DNA of 64,000 nucleotides from UBA1422 sp963676385 (GCA_963676385.2 CAXXMM010000006.1:248001-312000), one strand, 5' to 3'; shown: positions 35,885-46,577, numbered from the stretch's first letter. Program-made: numbers and translations. The notes: generated from the sequence alone by a model not told the origin.

Positions 35885-37354
35885 TTATTGCCCCTCCTTT
35901 TTTCCTTTCAACGCTTGAATAACGGCTTCCGCCTTGTTGAGGCACTCTTGATATTCCTTTTGTGGAACGCTGTCTGCTACAATTCCTGCTCCGGATCGGA
36001 CAAAAACCCGGCCGTTCTTTTTGTATGCAATACGAATGGCAATGCACATGTCCAGATTGCCTTTGAAATCAATATATCCAATGGCACCTCCATAAATGCC
36101 TCGCTTGTCATGTTCCAGTTCATTGATAATTTCACAGGCTCTGATTTTTGGGGCGCCGGACAAGGTTCCTGCCGGCAGTACCGCTTCCACGCCGCTTACA
36201 GCATCTTCCCCTTCCTTGATCATCCCTTTCACAGTAGACCCAATATGCATTACATGGGAGAACCGCTCAATGGTCTGGTACGCCTCTACTTCCACCGATC
36301 CAAAACGGCTAATTTTTCCAATGTCATTTCTCCCCAAATCCACCAACATGTTATGCTCCGCCAATTCTTTCGTATCTAGCAGAAGTTCTTTTTCCAATGC
36401 CAAGTCTTCTTCCGCCGTAGCCCCCCGAGGTCTGGTGCCTGCCAGGGGAAAGGTGTACAGCGTCTCACCTTCCAGTTTTACCAAGGTTTCAGGAGATGCC
36501 CCGGCAATTTCCAAATCTGCTCCTGACAGGTAAAACATATAAGGAGAGGGGTTCGTGGTTCGAAGAATCCGATAGGTGTGGAACAAACTACCTTGAAAAT
36601 CTGCTTCAAATCGATTGGACAGCACCACTTGAAAAATATCGCCTTCCCGGATATATCCCTTTGCCCGCTCCACCATGTTGCAATACGCTTCTTCGGAGAA
36701 TAAAGGACGAAACGGGGAAGACAAAATACCGGCCGGCGGATCCAGCCCTAAACAGTTTTCAACCATGTCCACCATTTTCTCCAAGATTTCACATCCCTGC
36801 CCATAGCTTTCTTCCAGTCGATTCATGGGAATGTTCACCATTAAAATGATTTTTTGCTTAAAGTTGTCAAAAGCAATAATCTTATCAAAAAGCATAAGGT
36901 CTACATCTTTGAACCCTTCTCTATCTGTGGCATCTAATTTCAAAGAAGGTTCGCTGTATTTTATATAGTCATAGGAGAAATACCCTACCAGCCCGCCGGA
37001 AAATCCGGGCAAATAATCTAATCGCGGGCTTTTGTGGTCCGCCAAAATCTGTCGAATCACTTTGTTGGGATCTCCCGCAGAAGCCCCATAGGAAGATCCA
37101 TTCTCTTTGATATTCACAATCCCATCGGTGCAGTTCATTTCCAATCTGGGGTCAAACCCCAAAAATGTATACCTTCCCCATTGTTCCGGGCTTTCCAAAC
37201 TTTCAAACAAAAAGCAATGGCTGCTTCTCCCCTTGAGAATTTTCAGCACTTCCACCGGCGTCTTAATATCCGAATAAATTTCACAGCTTAACGGAAGGAT
37301 CCGGTAATCCTCTTGGTATGTTTGTGCCTCCCCAAAACTTGGTCTTATTTTCAT
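35885..37354 (-). CDS. trpE: Anthranilate synthase component I
   Basis: The 489-residue chorismate-using enzyme has the LLESLES-like feedback region at FLFESLES (near residue 48), the catalytic SPETLVKLEG, AGTRPRGAT, and the closing RSGAGIVADSVPQKEYQEC. The feedback motif suggests tryptophan inhibition. It is the first gene of trpEGDCFBA and lies about 75 bp downstream of the T-box terminator. Confidence 0.96.
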   Translation of the reverse strand: MKIRPSFGEAQTYQEDYRILPLSCEIYSDIKTPVEVLKILKGRSSHCFLFESLESPEQWGRYTFLGFDPRLEMNCTDGIVNIKENGSSYGASAGDPNKVIRQILADHKSPRLDYLPGFSGGLVGYFSYDYIKYSEPSLKLDATDREGFKDVDLMLFDKIIAFDNFKQKIILMVNIPMNRLEESYGQGCEILEKMVDMVENCLGLDPPAGILSSPFRPLFSEEAYCNMVERAKGYIREGDIFQVVLSNRFEADFQGSLFHTYRILRTTNPSPYMFYLSGADLEIAGASPETLVKLEGETLYTFPLAGTRPRGATAEEDLALEKELLLDTKELAEHNMLVDLGRNDIGKISRFGSVEVEAYQTIERFSHVMHIGSTVKGMIKEGEDAVSGVEAVLPAGTLSGAPKIRACEIINELEHDKRGIYGGAIGYIDFKGNLDMCIAIRIAYKKNGRVFVRSGAGIVADSVPQKEYQECLNKAEAVIQALKGKKEGQ

Positions 37355-37429
37355 GGTGAACTCCTCCTGTTTTTGCCTGTTTGTTGAGAACTGCTTTGAA
37401 GGTAGAACCTATTTTTTATTTTAAGAAAC

Positions 37430-37690
37430 AAAAAACCCGTCCTCAACAGAAATACTGTCAAGGACGAGTCCAATTACAAAGAACCCGCGGTGCCACCTTG
37501 GTTTGTGGAATGTCCACACGCTTAGCAGGATACCAACATATCCCCGGCAACTAACGTATGCCCTCTCGTCGCAGAATACTCAGAGTGATAGACTCCTTTG
37601 ACTACGCCCTCCGTGGTCCATTTAACAACCTGCGTTTTGCCGGATCTCAGCACCCTCGGCTCTCTGTAAATGCACGAATTGTTTTTATCT
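37430..37690 (-). promoter_or_regulatory. Tryptophan-specific T-box riboswitch
   Basis: The conserved T-box sequence AAGGTGGCACCGCGGGTTC lies at 37481-37500 on the minus strand. It is followed by a strong terminator, 37430-37471 (GTCCTTGACAG paired with CTGTTGAGGAC, then T6). Upstream, Stem I shows AGAGAGCCG and the specifier region AAATGGACCACGG, with codon UGG at 37618-37620. Uncharged tRNA(Trp) should stabilise the antiterminator and switch on trpEGDCFBA. Confidence 0.92.
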
Positions 37691-37727
37691 CCACATCATC
37701 GGTTTGTTTTCATATTTGTTTTTTGTT

Positions 37728-37756
37728 ATTATACGACACTTTTTGTTTCTTGTCAA
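37728..37756 (-). promoter_or_regulatory. Consensus promoter of the trp operon
   Basis: TTGACA (37751-37756) and TATAAT (37728-37733) with a 17-bp spacer form a perfect sigma-70/SigA promoter, about 40 bp before the T-box Stem I. Confidence 0.92.
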
Positions 37757-37857
37757 TAAATAAATGGCATAATTATGTGCATCCTTTGTTTCAATTCACT
37801 AAGTATTTCTTCGTCCCGCATTACGGGACGCCCTTTCTCATTCCGGTTCAACTGCCG

Positions 37858-37886
37858 TTGACCGTTTTTCCTTTCAGGCATATGAT
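37858..37886 (+). promoter_or_regulatory. Sigma-70 promoter of the FIST gene
   Basis: TTGACC (37858-37863) and TATGAT (37881-37886) are 17 bp apart, 33 bp before ATG 37919. A 7-bp GC hairpin (37812-37830) lies just upstream. Confidence 0.6.
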
Positions 37887-37918
37887 AAGGCCATGATAAC
37901 GAAAGGGAGGTAACTCAA

Positions 37919-39089
37919 ATGTTAAAAGCAAAAGCAGGCAGCAGCACAGCTGCAATCGCTGCAGAAGCAGGCAAGGCTGCAGCGTCAAGCATAAAACAAG
38001 AATGTTCCGCACCAAAGATGGCTTTCGTCTACAGCGGTGTCCAACATGACCAGAAGGAACTTCTGGCTTCCATTAAAAAAGAATTGCCCGGGGTTCCACT
38101 TATCGGGAATACATCTTTCACTGGCGTCATCACTCAAGAAGGATTTATCGGCGGAGAAAACAAATTCGTGGGCATTTTAGCCTTGGAAGATCCAGAAATG
38201 ACTGTTGGCGTTGCCGGGATGCCCAAACAGGACGGTGACCCTCGAAAAACCGGACAGGCCGTCGCCAAAGAAGCCCTGAAAAAAGCAGGGAAAACAGCAG
38301 CACCCGATTATTTCTACATGTCGGCACCTCCGGGAGAGGAAGAATACTATTTAAAAGGTATTGAAGATGTCATTGGCAGGATTCCATTCTTCGGCGGGTC
38401 TGCCGCAGACAACGCCATTGCCGGCGAGTGGCTTTTGTACACCGATGAAATGATATGTGCAGACGGTGTCTCCGTGGCCTTTTTCTACACCGGAAAGCCC
38501 TTTGCCAACAAGTTTACCGGCGCTTACAAAGAAACCACCAACGTTGGTGTCATAACCAAACTTAACGGACCTCGAACTTTGGTGGAGATTGACGGCGTTC
38601 CTGCCATTCGAAAATATGCGGAATGGACCGGCAAAAGCATTGACAACCTAATGTTGGGGAATCTGTTGGTGTCTACCATTACGGCACCCTTGGGCGTCAA
38701 GGATCCTTTGGGAGATTTGGTCGCCATCAGACATCCTATGAACGGCAACAATGACTTTTCCATGGCTGTGGGAAGCAACCTGGCTGTGGGCACTGCGGTT
38801 ATTCAAATGGAGGCTTCCGTGGATCAATTAATTCAATCTGTGGGAGAAACCTTGGAGGATTTGAAAAAAAGAATGAGCGGACCCATTGGTGCCCTTCATC
38901 TGGTCCACTGTGGTGGACGAAGAGCCGGTATCGACTCCAGAATTGATGAGGTGGCAAAGCAAGTGAAGGCCCACGTGGGGAGATATTCCATTTATCGTTG
39001 AATTTACCTTTGGCGAATATGGTTATGAAGACCACGGAAGCAACACCTGCGGCGGATTGATGCTTTCCTTCACCGCCTTTGGGAAATAG
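37919..39089 (+). pseudogene. FIST-domain sensory protein, one C-terminal frameshift
   Basis: The main frame (37919-39001) encodes FIST N and FIST C domains: MAFVYSGVQHDQKELL, GNTSFTGVIT, PFFGGSAADN and the late GALHLVHCGGRR. It stops early at 39001. Removing one G from the GGGG at about 38975-38978 restores the expected end DIPFIVEFTFGEYGYEDHG to a stop at 39087, giving about 389 residues. FIST domains are thought to sense small ligands such as amino acids; here the protein is stand-alone, with no output domain. The lesion is probably a homopolymer error. GGGAGG precedes the ATG. Confidence 0.82.
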
Positions 39090-39105
39090 TATTTCTCAGA
39101 CGTAC

Positions 39106-39164
39106 CCACTGGCTAAGAAGCAGGCCGCACCCCAATCCACCGGCTGAGAAGCAGGCCGCACCCC
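39106..39164. repeat. Two-copy tandem repeat, 31-bp period
   Basis: Copies 39106-39133 and 39137-39164 are 28 bp each and differ at two positions (core GAAGCAGGCCGCACCCC). They lie between the FIST and aldehyde dehydrogenase genes, just before the latter's RBS, so they could be regulatory sites. Confidence 0.7.
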
Positions 39165-39190
39165 TAACAACGAAATCGAGGTGAAATAAA

Positions 39191-40623
39191 ATGAAAATGA
39201 TAATTAACGGCAAAAAAGTTGACAGCGTCAGCGGTGCCACCTTTGAAGTAACTGCACCGGCTACGGGGAAAGTCATTGATACGGTCCCAAAAGCCACCGG
39301 CGAAGACATTAAGCTAGCCGTAGACGCCGCAGTCATTGGTCAAAAAATATGGGCAGAGGCCCCTATATACCGAAGAGCCGAGGTCATCTACAAGTTTTTG
39401 GATATTGTAGAACAAAACAAAGAGTCCTTGGCCAAAACCCTTTCGGCAGAAAACGGCAAACCCATTACGGAAGCCCGTATTGAAATCGGCAATGTGTTCA
39501 TTGGCTTTCGTGCTTTTTGCCGAGGCAGCCAAACACTATTATGGAACCATTATACCTCCGGGGACAGAAGCCGGACAAAAAAGCAACATGCAGCTGGTTA
39601 CCCGAGAACCCATTGGGGTTGTGGCTTGCATTATTCCTTTCAACTTTCCCTGTGATTTATTTGACCAGAAAGTGGCTCCGGCCCTTCTCATGGGAAATGC
39701 GGCAATTGTGTTGCCCTCTTCAGACAATCCTCTGACCCTTATGATGCTTACAGAAATGCTGGTGGAAGCCGGTGTCCCCAATGGAGTCATCCAGTGTCTT
39801 ACCGCTCCCGGTTCGGTGAAAAGCAAGGCAGTGGAAGATCCAAGCGTACACCTGATTACCCTGACCGGCAGCACAGAGGTGGGTATTGAAACTGCCAAAA
39901 CCGCTGCAGCCAACCTTTCTCACACCGCATTGGAGTTAGGCGGCAACGATGCCTTTATCCTGCTGGATGACGGTGATTTGGATTTGGCCGTAGAAGAAAA
40001 TGATCTGGGGAAGGATGTACAACACCGGACAGGTCTGTTGCGCCAGCAAGCGTTTTCTCATTCACAATTCTCTAAAAGAGGAATTTGCCGCCAAATCTGT
40101 GGAGCGAATTAAGAAATTAAAGTATGGGGATCCTTCTCAGGAAAACACTCAAATCGCTTGCTTAATCAGTGAGAAGGCAGCCATAAAAGTAGAACAGCAA
40201 GTAGCTCAAACCGTCAAAGAAGGAGGACGTATTGTCCTAGGCGGAAAGCGTAACGGTGCTTTCTATGACCCCACTGTCATTGTAGACGTTCCAAAAACTG
40301 CTGCCGTGGCAACGGATATGGAAATCTTTGGTCCGGTGGTTCCCATTATCGGATTCGATACTGACGAAGAGGCCATTGAAATTGCCAACGCTTCCATATT
40401 CGGGCTTTCCAGTTGCGTCTTCAGTCGAGACCAAAAGAGAGCGTTCAAAGTAGCCAAAGCCATGGAAGCAGGCGGTGCTGTCATTAACGGAGCCAGTTTC
40501 TTCAGAGCTTTCGAGCAGCCTTTCGGCGGTTGGAAGCATAGCGGAATTGGCACAGAGGGCGTCATGACTACCTTTGACGAAATGACACGAATCAAAACCA
40601 TCGTGCTTAAGAACATTTTCTAA
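39191..40623 (+). pseudogene. NAD(P)-dependent aldehyde dehydrogenase (succinate-semialdehyde type), two frameshifts
   Basis: Three frames make one protein of about 476 residues. Landmarks in order: GVVACIIPFNFPCDL, TLTGSTEVG, LELGGNDAFI with the general-base glutamate, MYNTGQVCCASKR with the nucleophilic cysteine, and EIFGPVVPI near the end. Deleting a T in 39514-39518 (FRAFAEAAKHYYG) and an A in 39993-39996 (VEEMIWGRMYNTGQ) restores the frame. The family oxidises aldehydes to acids, here most like succinate-semialdehyde or lactaldehyde types. RBS GAGG precedes ATG 39191. An IclR regulator lies convergent beyond the terminator. Both indels look like sequencing errors. Confidence 0.85.
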
Positions 40624-40660
40624 ACATCTCCTAACATCTTCTAAGTTTTCCAAAAAAGTC

Positions 40661-40689
40661 AAAAAACCCGGCAAGTCGCCGGGTTTTTT
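40661..40689. terminator. Bidirectional terminator
   Basis: AAAAAACCCGGC and GCCGGGTTTTTT form a perfect 12-bp stem with a five-base loop between the convergent aldehyde dehydrogenase and IclR genes. Confidence 0.92.
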
Positions 40690-40744
40690 GGTTTCATCAT
40701 TCATAAGCTGTTTGGGATTCTCCCCTGTTGGAAGTCTTCTTCTC

Positions 40745-41509
40745 CTACCCACTGTATCCCATATCTCTGGACAGTTGAATTGCTGCATCCTTTAGAGTTG
40801 CCACCACTTCCGGAATTCTCTCTCGGGTCAGCTGGGCCGTTGGGCCGCTGGCACTGATTGATGCAATAATGTCACCTCTGTAATCGTAAATAGGCGTTCC
40901 GATACAACGATGTCCTACTTCTGACTCTTCATCATCCATAGCCCATCCCTGCGCTCGCACTTTAATCATTTCTTCATGAAATTCTTCCATGGACCCAATA
41001 GTTTTTTCCGTAAATTTCATGAAACTGCAATTGGCCATTCGATTTTCCAAATCCTCCTTGGAATAATTGGATAGTAGGCATTTTCCCAGAGAAGAACAAT
41101 AGGCATGCACATGAAGACCAATTTGAGAATACAACTTTACAGAGGAAACCACGTCCATCTTCTCTATGTAGACCACCTGATTGCCATCCAGCACCCCTAA
41201 ATGGGCCGTCAGATTCAATGCACCGGTAATCTTTGCCAGATATGGTCTTGCCTCTGTCTGAAGTTCCAAGCTGTTAATGTAGCAGCTGACGGCGCCAATT
41301 AGTTTGATGCCAACCTTGTAGTTGCCGCTGTCAGTCTTTTCAAGATAACCTCTGCCTGCAAGAGTGCTGATCAGCCGATGTGCCGTACTTTTGTGAAGAT
41401 TCAGTCTGCCTGCAATTTCTGTCACCCCAAGGCCCTCCGGCTCTACAGCCAGGACCTCGATAATATCCAGGGCCCGTTCTACGGATTGCACGTTTTCTCC
41501 GGTGCTCAT
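40745..41509 (-). CDS. IclR-family transcriptional regulator
   Basis: The 254-residue protein has the IclR winged helix (VERALDIIEVLA, then LGVTEIAGRLNLHKSTAHRLISTL, about residues 10-50) and the effector domain ending with the conserved CIGTPIYDYRGDIIASISASGP. It lies convergent to the aldehyde dehydrogenase gene; IclR regulators often control catabolic aldehyde or acid enzymes, so a link is plausible but not shown. The RBS AGGAGG precedes ATG 41509. Confidence 0.9.
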   Translation of the reverse strand: MSTGENVQSVERALDIIEVLAVEPEGLGVTEIAGRLNLHKSTAHRLISTLAGRGYLEKTDSGNYKVGIKLIGAVSCYINSLELQTEARPYLAKITGALNLTAHLGVLDGNQVVYIEKMDVVSSVKLYSQIGLHVHAYCSSLGKCLLSNYSKEDLENRMANCSFMKFTEKTIGSMEEFHEEMIKVRAQGWAMDDEESEVGHRCIGTPIYDYRGDIIASISASGPTAQLTRERIPEVVATLKDAAIQLSRDMGYSG

Positions 41510-41597
41510 TTGACAGTCCTCCTCTTATTTATAGTTCTTCGCCATTTACAGGTTCATCTATTCGCAATCTATGAAATGCAGCACTTCCGGGTTCACC

Positions 41598-42525
41598 CTA
41601 AAGGCGATCCAAATCATAAGGTGTCGCCTGATAAACGTAGTAGTTCAGCCAATTGGTAAACAATAAGCTAGCATGACTGCGCCACCTAAAAATCGGTTCC
41701 TTGGTGGGATCGTCGTCCTGAAAATAGTGTTTGGGTACTTCAATATCCAAGCCTTTGTCAATATCTCGAAAATATTCAATACCCAAGGTTTCCTTATCGT
41801 ACTCTTGATGGCCCAGAATGAAAATTTGTCTTCCATCCTCATTGGCAATAATGTGGATGCCGGACTCCTTTGACTCTACCAAAATTCTCAAATCCTTGTG
41901 TTTCGCCACTTCTTCTTTTTTGATGGTGGTGTGTCTGGAATGAGGGGCATAAAACACTTCATCAAATCCACGCATCAACGGATTCAATGGGGCGAATGAC
42001 TTTCTGTGGAAACACGCCGAAGACCTTTTTGCCATCCACCGGATATTTGGGGATTCCATAGTGATAGTACAGCCCTGCCTGGGCACCCCAGCAAATGTGA
42101 ACCGTGAACTGTACACATTGGTCTTGGACCATTCCATGATTTCCGTCAGCTCGTTCCAGTAATCCACATCGATTCAAAGGGAATCTGTTCCACCGGCGCA
42201 CCGGTGAGAATCATGCCGTCAAACTTTTCGTGTTTGACTTCGTCGATGGTCTTATAAAACGAGTCCAAGTGACTTTGGGAAATATTCTTGGCTGTCGTGG
42301 CTGTCCATGTGGACCAGGGTCAATTCCACCTGCAAGGGGTGAGTTGGCCAACACACGGGCCAGCTGGGTTTCCGTGGCGATCTTGGTGGGCATCAGGTTG
42401 ACAATGACAATGCGGAGCGGCCGGATGTCCTGAGTTCTGGGCTCTCGGGCTTTCCGCATGGTAAAGATGTTTCTTTTTTTGAGGGTTTCTCCCGCCGGGA
42501 GTCTGTTTGGAATGATTAATGGCAT
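41598..42525 (-). pseudogene. metA: Homoserine O-acyltransferase (MetA), multiple frameshifts
   Basis: Fragments in three frames follow MetA in order: MPLIIPNRLPAGETL, RPLRIVIVNLMPTKIATETQ, ILTGAPVEQIPFE, DYWNELTEIMEWSKTNV, HICWGAQAGLYYHYG with the catalytic cysteine, MRGFDEVFYAPHSRHT, DGRQIFILGHQEYD and the ending WLNYYVYQATPYDL. Total length fits the usual 300-310 residues. At least three indels break it; deletions and insertions both occur. I chose ATG 42525; GGGGG and GAGG lie before it, and it begins 13 bp after the metY stop. It activates homoserine for the MetY reaction; succinyl versus acetyl use cannot be judged reliably here. Confidence 0.85.
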
Positions 42526-42537
42526 CTTCCTCACCCC

Positions 42538-43862
42538 CTAAACCTGACTTGTGGCTTTATTCAATGCCGGCATCCAGGTCCGCAAATCAGGTCCTTGAAT
42601 GTCTTCTAGTCCAGCGGAAAGCCGGATGGCTTCCGGTTTGATGCCTGGCTGCCAATTGCTCTGTCGGCGCTCATCTGTCTATGGGTGGAGCTGGCCGGAT
42701 GTAAGGACGCAAGTCCGGATGTCCGCCACGTGAACCACCATGCTGATCAGACTCAATGGAACGCAGGAAATTCTCGCCTGCTTTGGCGCCACCTTTGATG
42801 CCAAAGGTCAGCACGCCGCTTTGTCCCATCGGCAAATACTTTCTGGGCCAAGTCATAATATTTGTCCCCTGGGAGTCCTGGGTAAACCACCCAGTCCACC
42901 TTTGGATGCTTCTGAAGGATATTCCGCCAACGCCAGGGCGTTCTTGGCTATGCTCTTTCCATTCTTAGACGGCAAGGGTCTGCAGACCCTGCATGGTGAG
43001 AAACGCATTAAAGGGTGCCATGGTGCAACCAAGATCGCGAAGGCCCTGAGTCCTGCAGTTTCAATGCAAAAGCTGCTGGCCCAAATGCTTTGTTGTACTG
43101 CAGGCCATGATAGCTGGGCTCCGGCTCTGTGAGGCCCGGGAACTTTCCGCCGGTTTCCCAATCGAATTTGCCGCCGTCAATGACCATGCCGCCCATGCTG
43201 GTGGCGTGGCCGTCGGAATATTTGGTGGTGGAATGTATCACGATGTCAGCCCCCAGTTCCAGTGGCCGGCATAAGCGCCGGGGTGGCTAGGGTATTGTCG
43301 ATGATCAGAGGCACGCCAATCTTCTTGGCGATGGCTGGAAAACTTGTCAAAGTCCAGCACCGTCAAGTGTTGGGTTGCCAAGGGATTCTGCAAAAATAGC
43401 CTTGGTGTTGGGCCGTGCTGCCGCCAAAAAATGCTTTTCTGCCGTGATCGTCCTGGTCTACAAAGGTGCATTCGATGCCCATTTTTTTCAGGGTGACCGG
43501 AAAGAGATTATAGGTCCCTCCGTAAATTGACTTTGTGATGAAATAAAATGTGATCGCCGGCAACGCAAAGGTTTAGCATGGTCATCAGGCTTGCCGACAT
43601 GCCCGATGATGTTGCCACTGCGGCAACGCCGCCTTCAAGTGCAGCCATTTTTTCTTCCAGGCCGCCTACCGTCGGGTTGCCAAGTCTCGAGTAAAAATAC
43701 CCGGCGCTCTCCAAGATTGAAAAGCGACTGCAACGTCCTCCGGTTCGTTAGTATCTGAAGGTTGTGCTTTGGACAATCGGCATGACCTGAGGCTCTCCGT
43801 TCTCAGCTTTGTAGCCGCTATGAATACACTGGGTTTCGAGTCTGATAAGTTTTTTCGTTCAT
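42538..43862 (-). pseudogene. metY: O-acetylhomoserine sulfhydrylase (MetY), many frameshifts
   Basis: Fragments in all three minus frames reconstruct a Cys/Met-metabolism PLP enzyme of about 430 residues: NEKTYQTR at the N-terminus, SRLGNPTVGGLEEKMAALEGG, ATSSGMSA, HSTTKYSDGHA with the PLP lysine, GLTEPEPSYHGL, and GVLTFGIKGGAKAGENFL. These are MetY rather than MetB features. At least six indels are needed. ATG 43862 follows AAGGAGG; the stop at 42538 is close to the metA start, so the genes form a metY-metA unit making homocysteine from homoserine and sulfide. Damage density here is the highest in the window and points to poor sequence quality. Confidence 0.8.
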
Positions 43863-43912
43863 GCCTTTTTCCTCCTTAAAGATTTCGGTCCCGCATCGTT
43901 TTATAACGCTTT

Positions 43913-44050
43913 TGTCGCGCTGCGTCTGCGTTTGCTTTTGTCGCGCTGCGATTGTGTTTTGTCGCGCTGCGTGGCGTATTGCAGTTGTTTAATGTCGCGC
44001 TGCGATTGCGTTTGTCGCGCTGACGATTGCCGATTGCTTTTGTCGCGCTG
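43913..44050. repeat. Six irregular copies of TGTCGCGCTG
   Basis: TGTCGCGCTG, often extended to TTTTGTCGCGCTGCGATTGC, occurs six times from 43913 to 44050 with 11-23 bases between copies. It begins 50 bp upstream of metY, where a promoter or leader would be. No gene is seen in 43863-44926; this repeat and the hairpins listed next are its only clear content. Confidence 0.75.
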
Positions 44051-44225
44051 CGATTGCAACACCTATGCCAGCCATATGCCTGCGGGCCGATGGTTTAATA
44101 AAAATTTGATTCTGTCTATTATAACATATTCTATGGAAGAATACCAACGAATAACTTGTGTGATGGGAGACAAAAAACGGATGGTACCAGTGTTTGTAAA
44201 AGAATAAGCCATAAGAAGATGAAGA

Positions 44226-44782
44226 AGGCATCAGCGTTTGCAGATGCCACCATCCTTGTGCTAATGAGCCATCGCATCGGCATGTATTGGGGAAAATGCG
44301 TAACGGGATGCGTGCAATGATTTCAAAAAGCCATTGACAAATTGGCTAGAAATTTGTCATGGCGGTTTGTAAATGTGAGTAATTTTTCATCTTTTTATCG
44401 GAAAAAGCCACAAAATGGTCTCCAAATATTGGCCATTATTCAGCGAAATTTGATATGTTTTGAGGCTTTTGGGGTTTTTTGCAAAATTTTACTCACATTT
44501 TTTTGCATTATTCCATTTCTCGGCTAAATTCTGTGGCTTTTTGTGGTTTTTTGCTGGCTTTTTTACGAACAAATATCGATTAATGGGCGCTTATGAAGAC
44601 AGCTTACGCGATGATATGCTTGAAATGGCTCGCACCACGCCGAAGGTGCTGTGAGATAGTTGGCATTTGTCGGTGCAACATGCCTTCCGCCCAACTTTTA
44701 CTTCAAAGGAGGGCATTCGCGCTGCGAATGCCAACATCTCTGAATGATGATAAAAAGAAGGCATCTGCGTTTGCAGGATGCC
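44226..44782. repeat. Group of short hairpins with GCGTTTGC / GCGCTGCG cores
   Basis: Three hairpins of similar make-up lie in the non-coding stretch: GGCATCAGCGTTTGCAGATGCC near 44226, GGCATTCGCGCTGCGAATGCC split at 44712-44732, and GGCATCTGC-GTTT-GCAGGATGCC at 44760-44782. The last is followed by CTCTTCAT and may terminate the groEL transcript from the other side. Confidence 0.5.
44371..44542. repeat. Two interleaved long-range inverted repeats
   Basis: AAATGTGAGTAA (44371-44382) is complementary to TTACTCACATTT (44489-44500), and AAAAAGCCACA (44402-44412) to TGTGGCTTTTT (44532-44542). Both are perfect. Their order A-B-A'-B' would give a pseudoknot-like fold if transcribed. Confidence 0.55.
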
Positions 44783-44926
44783 CTCTTCATCACTGTATTG
44801 GTTGGCTAGCTTTGGTTGGCTGGCATTTCGGTTGGGTTGCTTGAAGTTTGCAGTCTTTTGTGGTTTTATATGGATTTGGTTTGTTGAAATTGTTTGTTGA
44901 TTTGGTTGGTTGGCTTGGGGGGGTGA

Positions 44927-46577
44927 TTACATCATGCCGCCCATGCCTCCCATTCCGCCCATTCCACCCGGAGGCATGCCGCCCATGGCCGGCTCTTCGG
45001 ACTTGGCGTCAACCACGCCGGCCTCGGTGGTCAGCAGCATGGCTGATGCTGAGGCGGCATTTTGAAGTGCGGATCTGGTAACTTTGGCCGGATCCACAAT
45101 TCCTGCGGTAATCATGTCCATGATACTGCTCGTTGGCTGCGTTGAAACCCGGTGCCCGGTTTGCTGTTCTTGATTCTTGCGATGACGACGCTTCCTTCGA
45201 AGCCAGCGTTTTCCGCAATCTGCCTGACGGGTTCTTCCAATGCTCTCATGATGATCATGCGGCACCGGTTTTGGCATCCCCGGACAGGGTCTTCACATAT
45301 TTGGCAACTGCGGGGATGGCGTTGGCCAGGGCCACGCCGCCGCCGGGTACGATACCTTCTTCCACACCGGCTTTGGTGGAGTTGAGAGCATCTTCAATTC
45401 TGTGTTTTCTTTCTTTCAGTTCAGTTTCGGTAGCTGCTCCAACCTTGACCAACGCAACCCCACCGGCCAGTTTAGCCAGTCTTTCCTGAAGTTTTTCTTT
45501 ATCAAATTCAGAGGTGGTATCTTCAATCTGCTTTTTGATCTGGGCAACTCTAGCACGAATGTCTTCCTGGCTGCCTGCACCATCTACGACAGTAGTGGTT
45601 TCTTTATTGACTTTGACTTTGGCAGCGGTTCCCAACATATCCAAAGTAGCTTCTTTTAAGTCATAACCCAGTTCTTCAGAAATTACAGTGCCGCCTGTAA
45701 GGATGGCCAAATCTTCCATCATGGCCTTTCTTCTTTCGCCGAATCCAGGGGCCTTAACAGCGACGCAGTCGAAGGTGCCCTTCAACTTGTTGACAACGAT
45801 GGTTGCCAATGCTTCCCCTTCAATATCTTCAGCCACAATCAGAAGTTTTCTGCCCTGCTGTACCACTTGCTCCAGCAAGGGCAGCAGTTCTTGAATGTTG
45901 GAAATTTTCTTGTCAGTCAAAAGGATGCATGGATTTTCCAATACGGCTTCCATTTTGTCAGGATCATTTACCATATAGGCGGAAAGATATCCACGGTCAA
46001 ACTGCATTCCTTCTACCACTTCCAAGGTGGTGCCCATGGTCTTAGACTCTTCCACACTGATAACACCGTCTCGCCCTACTCTTTCCATGGCCTCTGCAAT
46101 AAGTTCGCCAATGGCATCGTCGGCAGAAGAAACTGCTGCAACCTGAGCAATACTTTCTTTTTTCTCGACAATTTTGGCGCTTTCCTTAATGTAGTTCACC
46201 GCTACTTCCACCGCGCCTTGAATTCCTCTTTTGAGAATCATAGGGTTGGCACCGGCAGCAACGTTTTTGAATCCTTCTTTAATAATGATTTGAGCCAACA
46301 GGGTGGCAGTGGTGGTTCCGTCACCTGCCACGTCGTTTGTCTTGGTGGCAACTTCCTTCACCAGTTGTGCTCCCATGTTTTCGGCAGGATCTGCCAGCTC
46401 AATTTCTTTGGCAATGGTCACGCCGTCATTTGTAATGAGGGGACCGCCGAATTTTTTCTCCAATAGTACATTTCTCCCCTTAGGGCCCAATGTAATTTTT
46501 ACAGTGTTTGCCAGCTGATCAACGCCGGACAACAGTTTTTTTCTGGCGTCTTCGCCAAAGTAAATGTCTTTTCCCAT
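44927..46577 (-). pseudogene. groL: 60-kDa chaperonin GroEL, C-terminal region frameshifted
   Basis: The first 440 residues (46577-45258) are an intact GroEL: KFGGPLITNDGVTIAKEIEL, GDGTTTATLLAQ, VEEGIVPGGGVALANA. Near 45258 the frame breaks; the remaining equatorial domain continues in other frames as MRALEEPVRQIAENAGFEGSVV, then GIVDPAKVTRSALQNAAS and the Gly-Met tail GGMGGMGGMM to a stop at 44927. At least three indels lie in 45130-45260. Overall length about 550 residues is normal. An essential single-copy chaperonin is unlikely to be a true pseudogene, so sequence error is the better reading. It is co-transcribed with groES under CIRCE. Confidence 0.92.

Noticed and set aside
43913..44050. 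TGTCGCGCTG repeats as a CRISPR array
   Set aside because: Units are short and degenerate, spacers are only 11-23 bp and uneven, and no cas gene is in the window.
44342..45081. Small plus-strand open frames between metY and groEL
   Set aside because: They are low-complexity, overlap hairpins or the antisense of groEL, and have no RBS.
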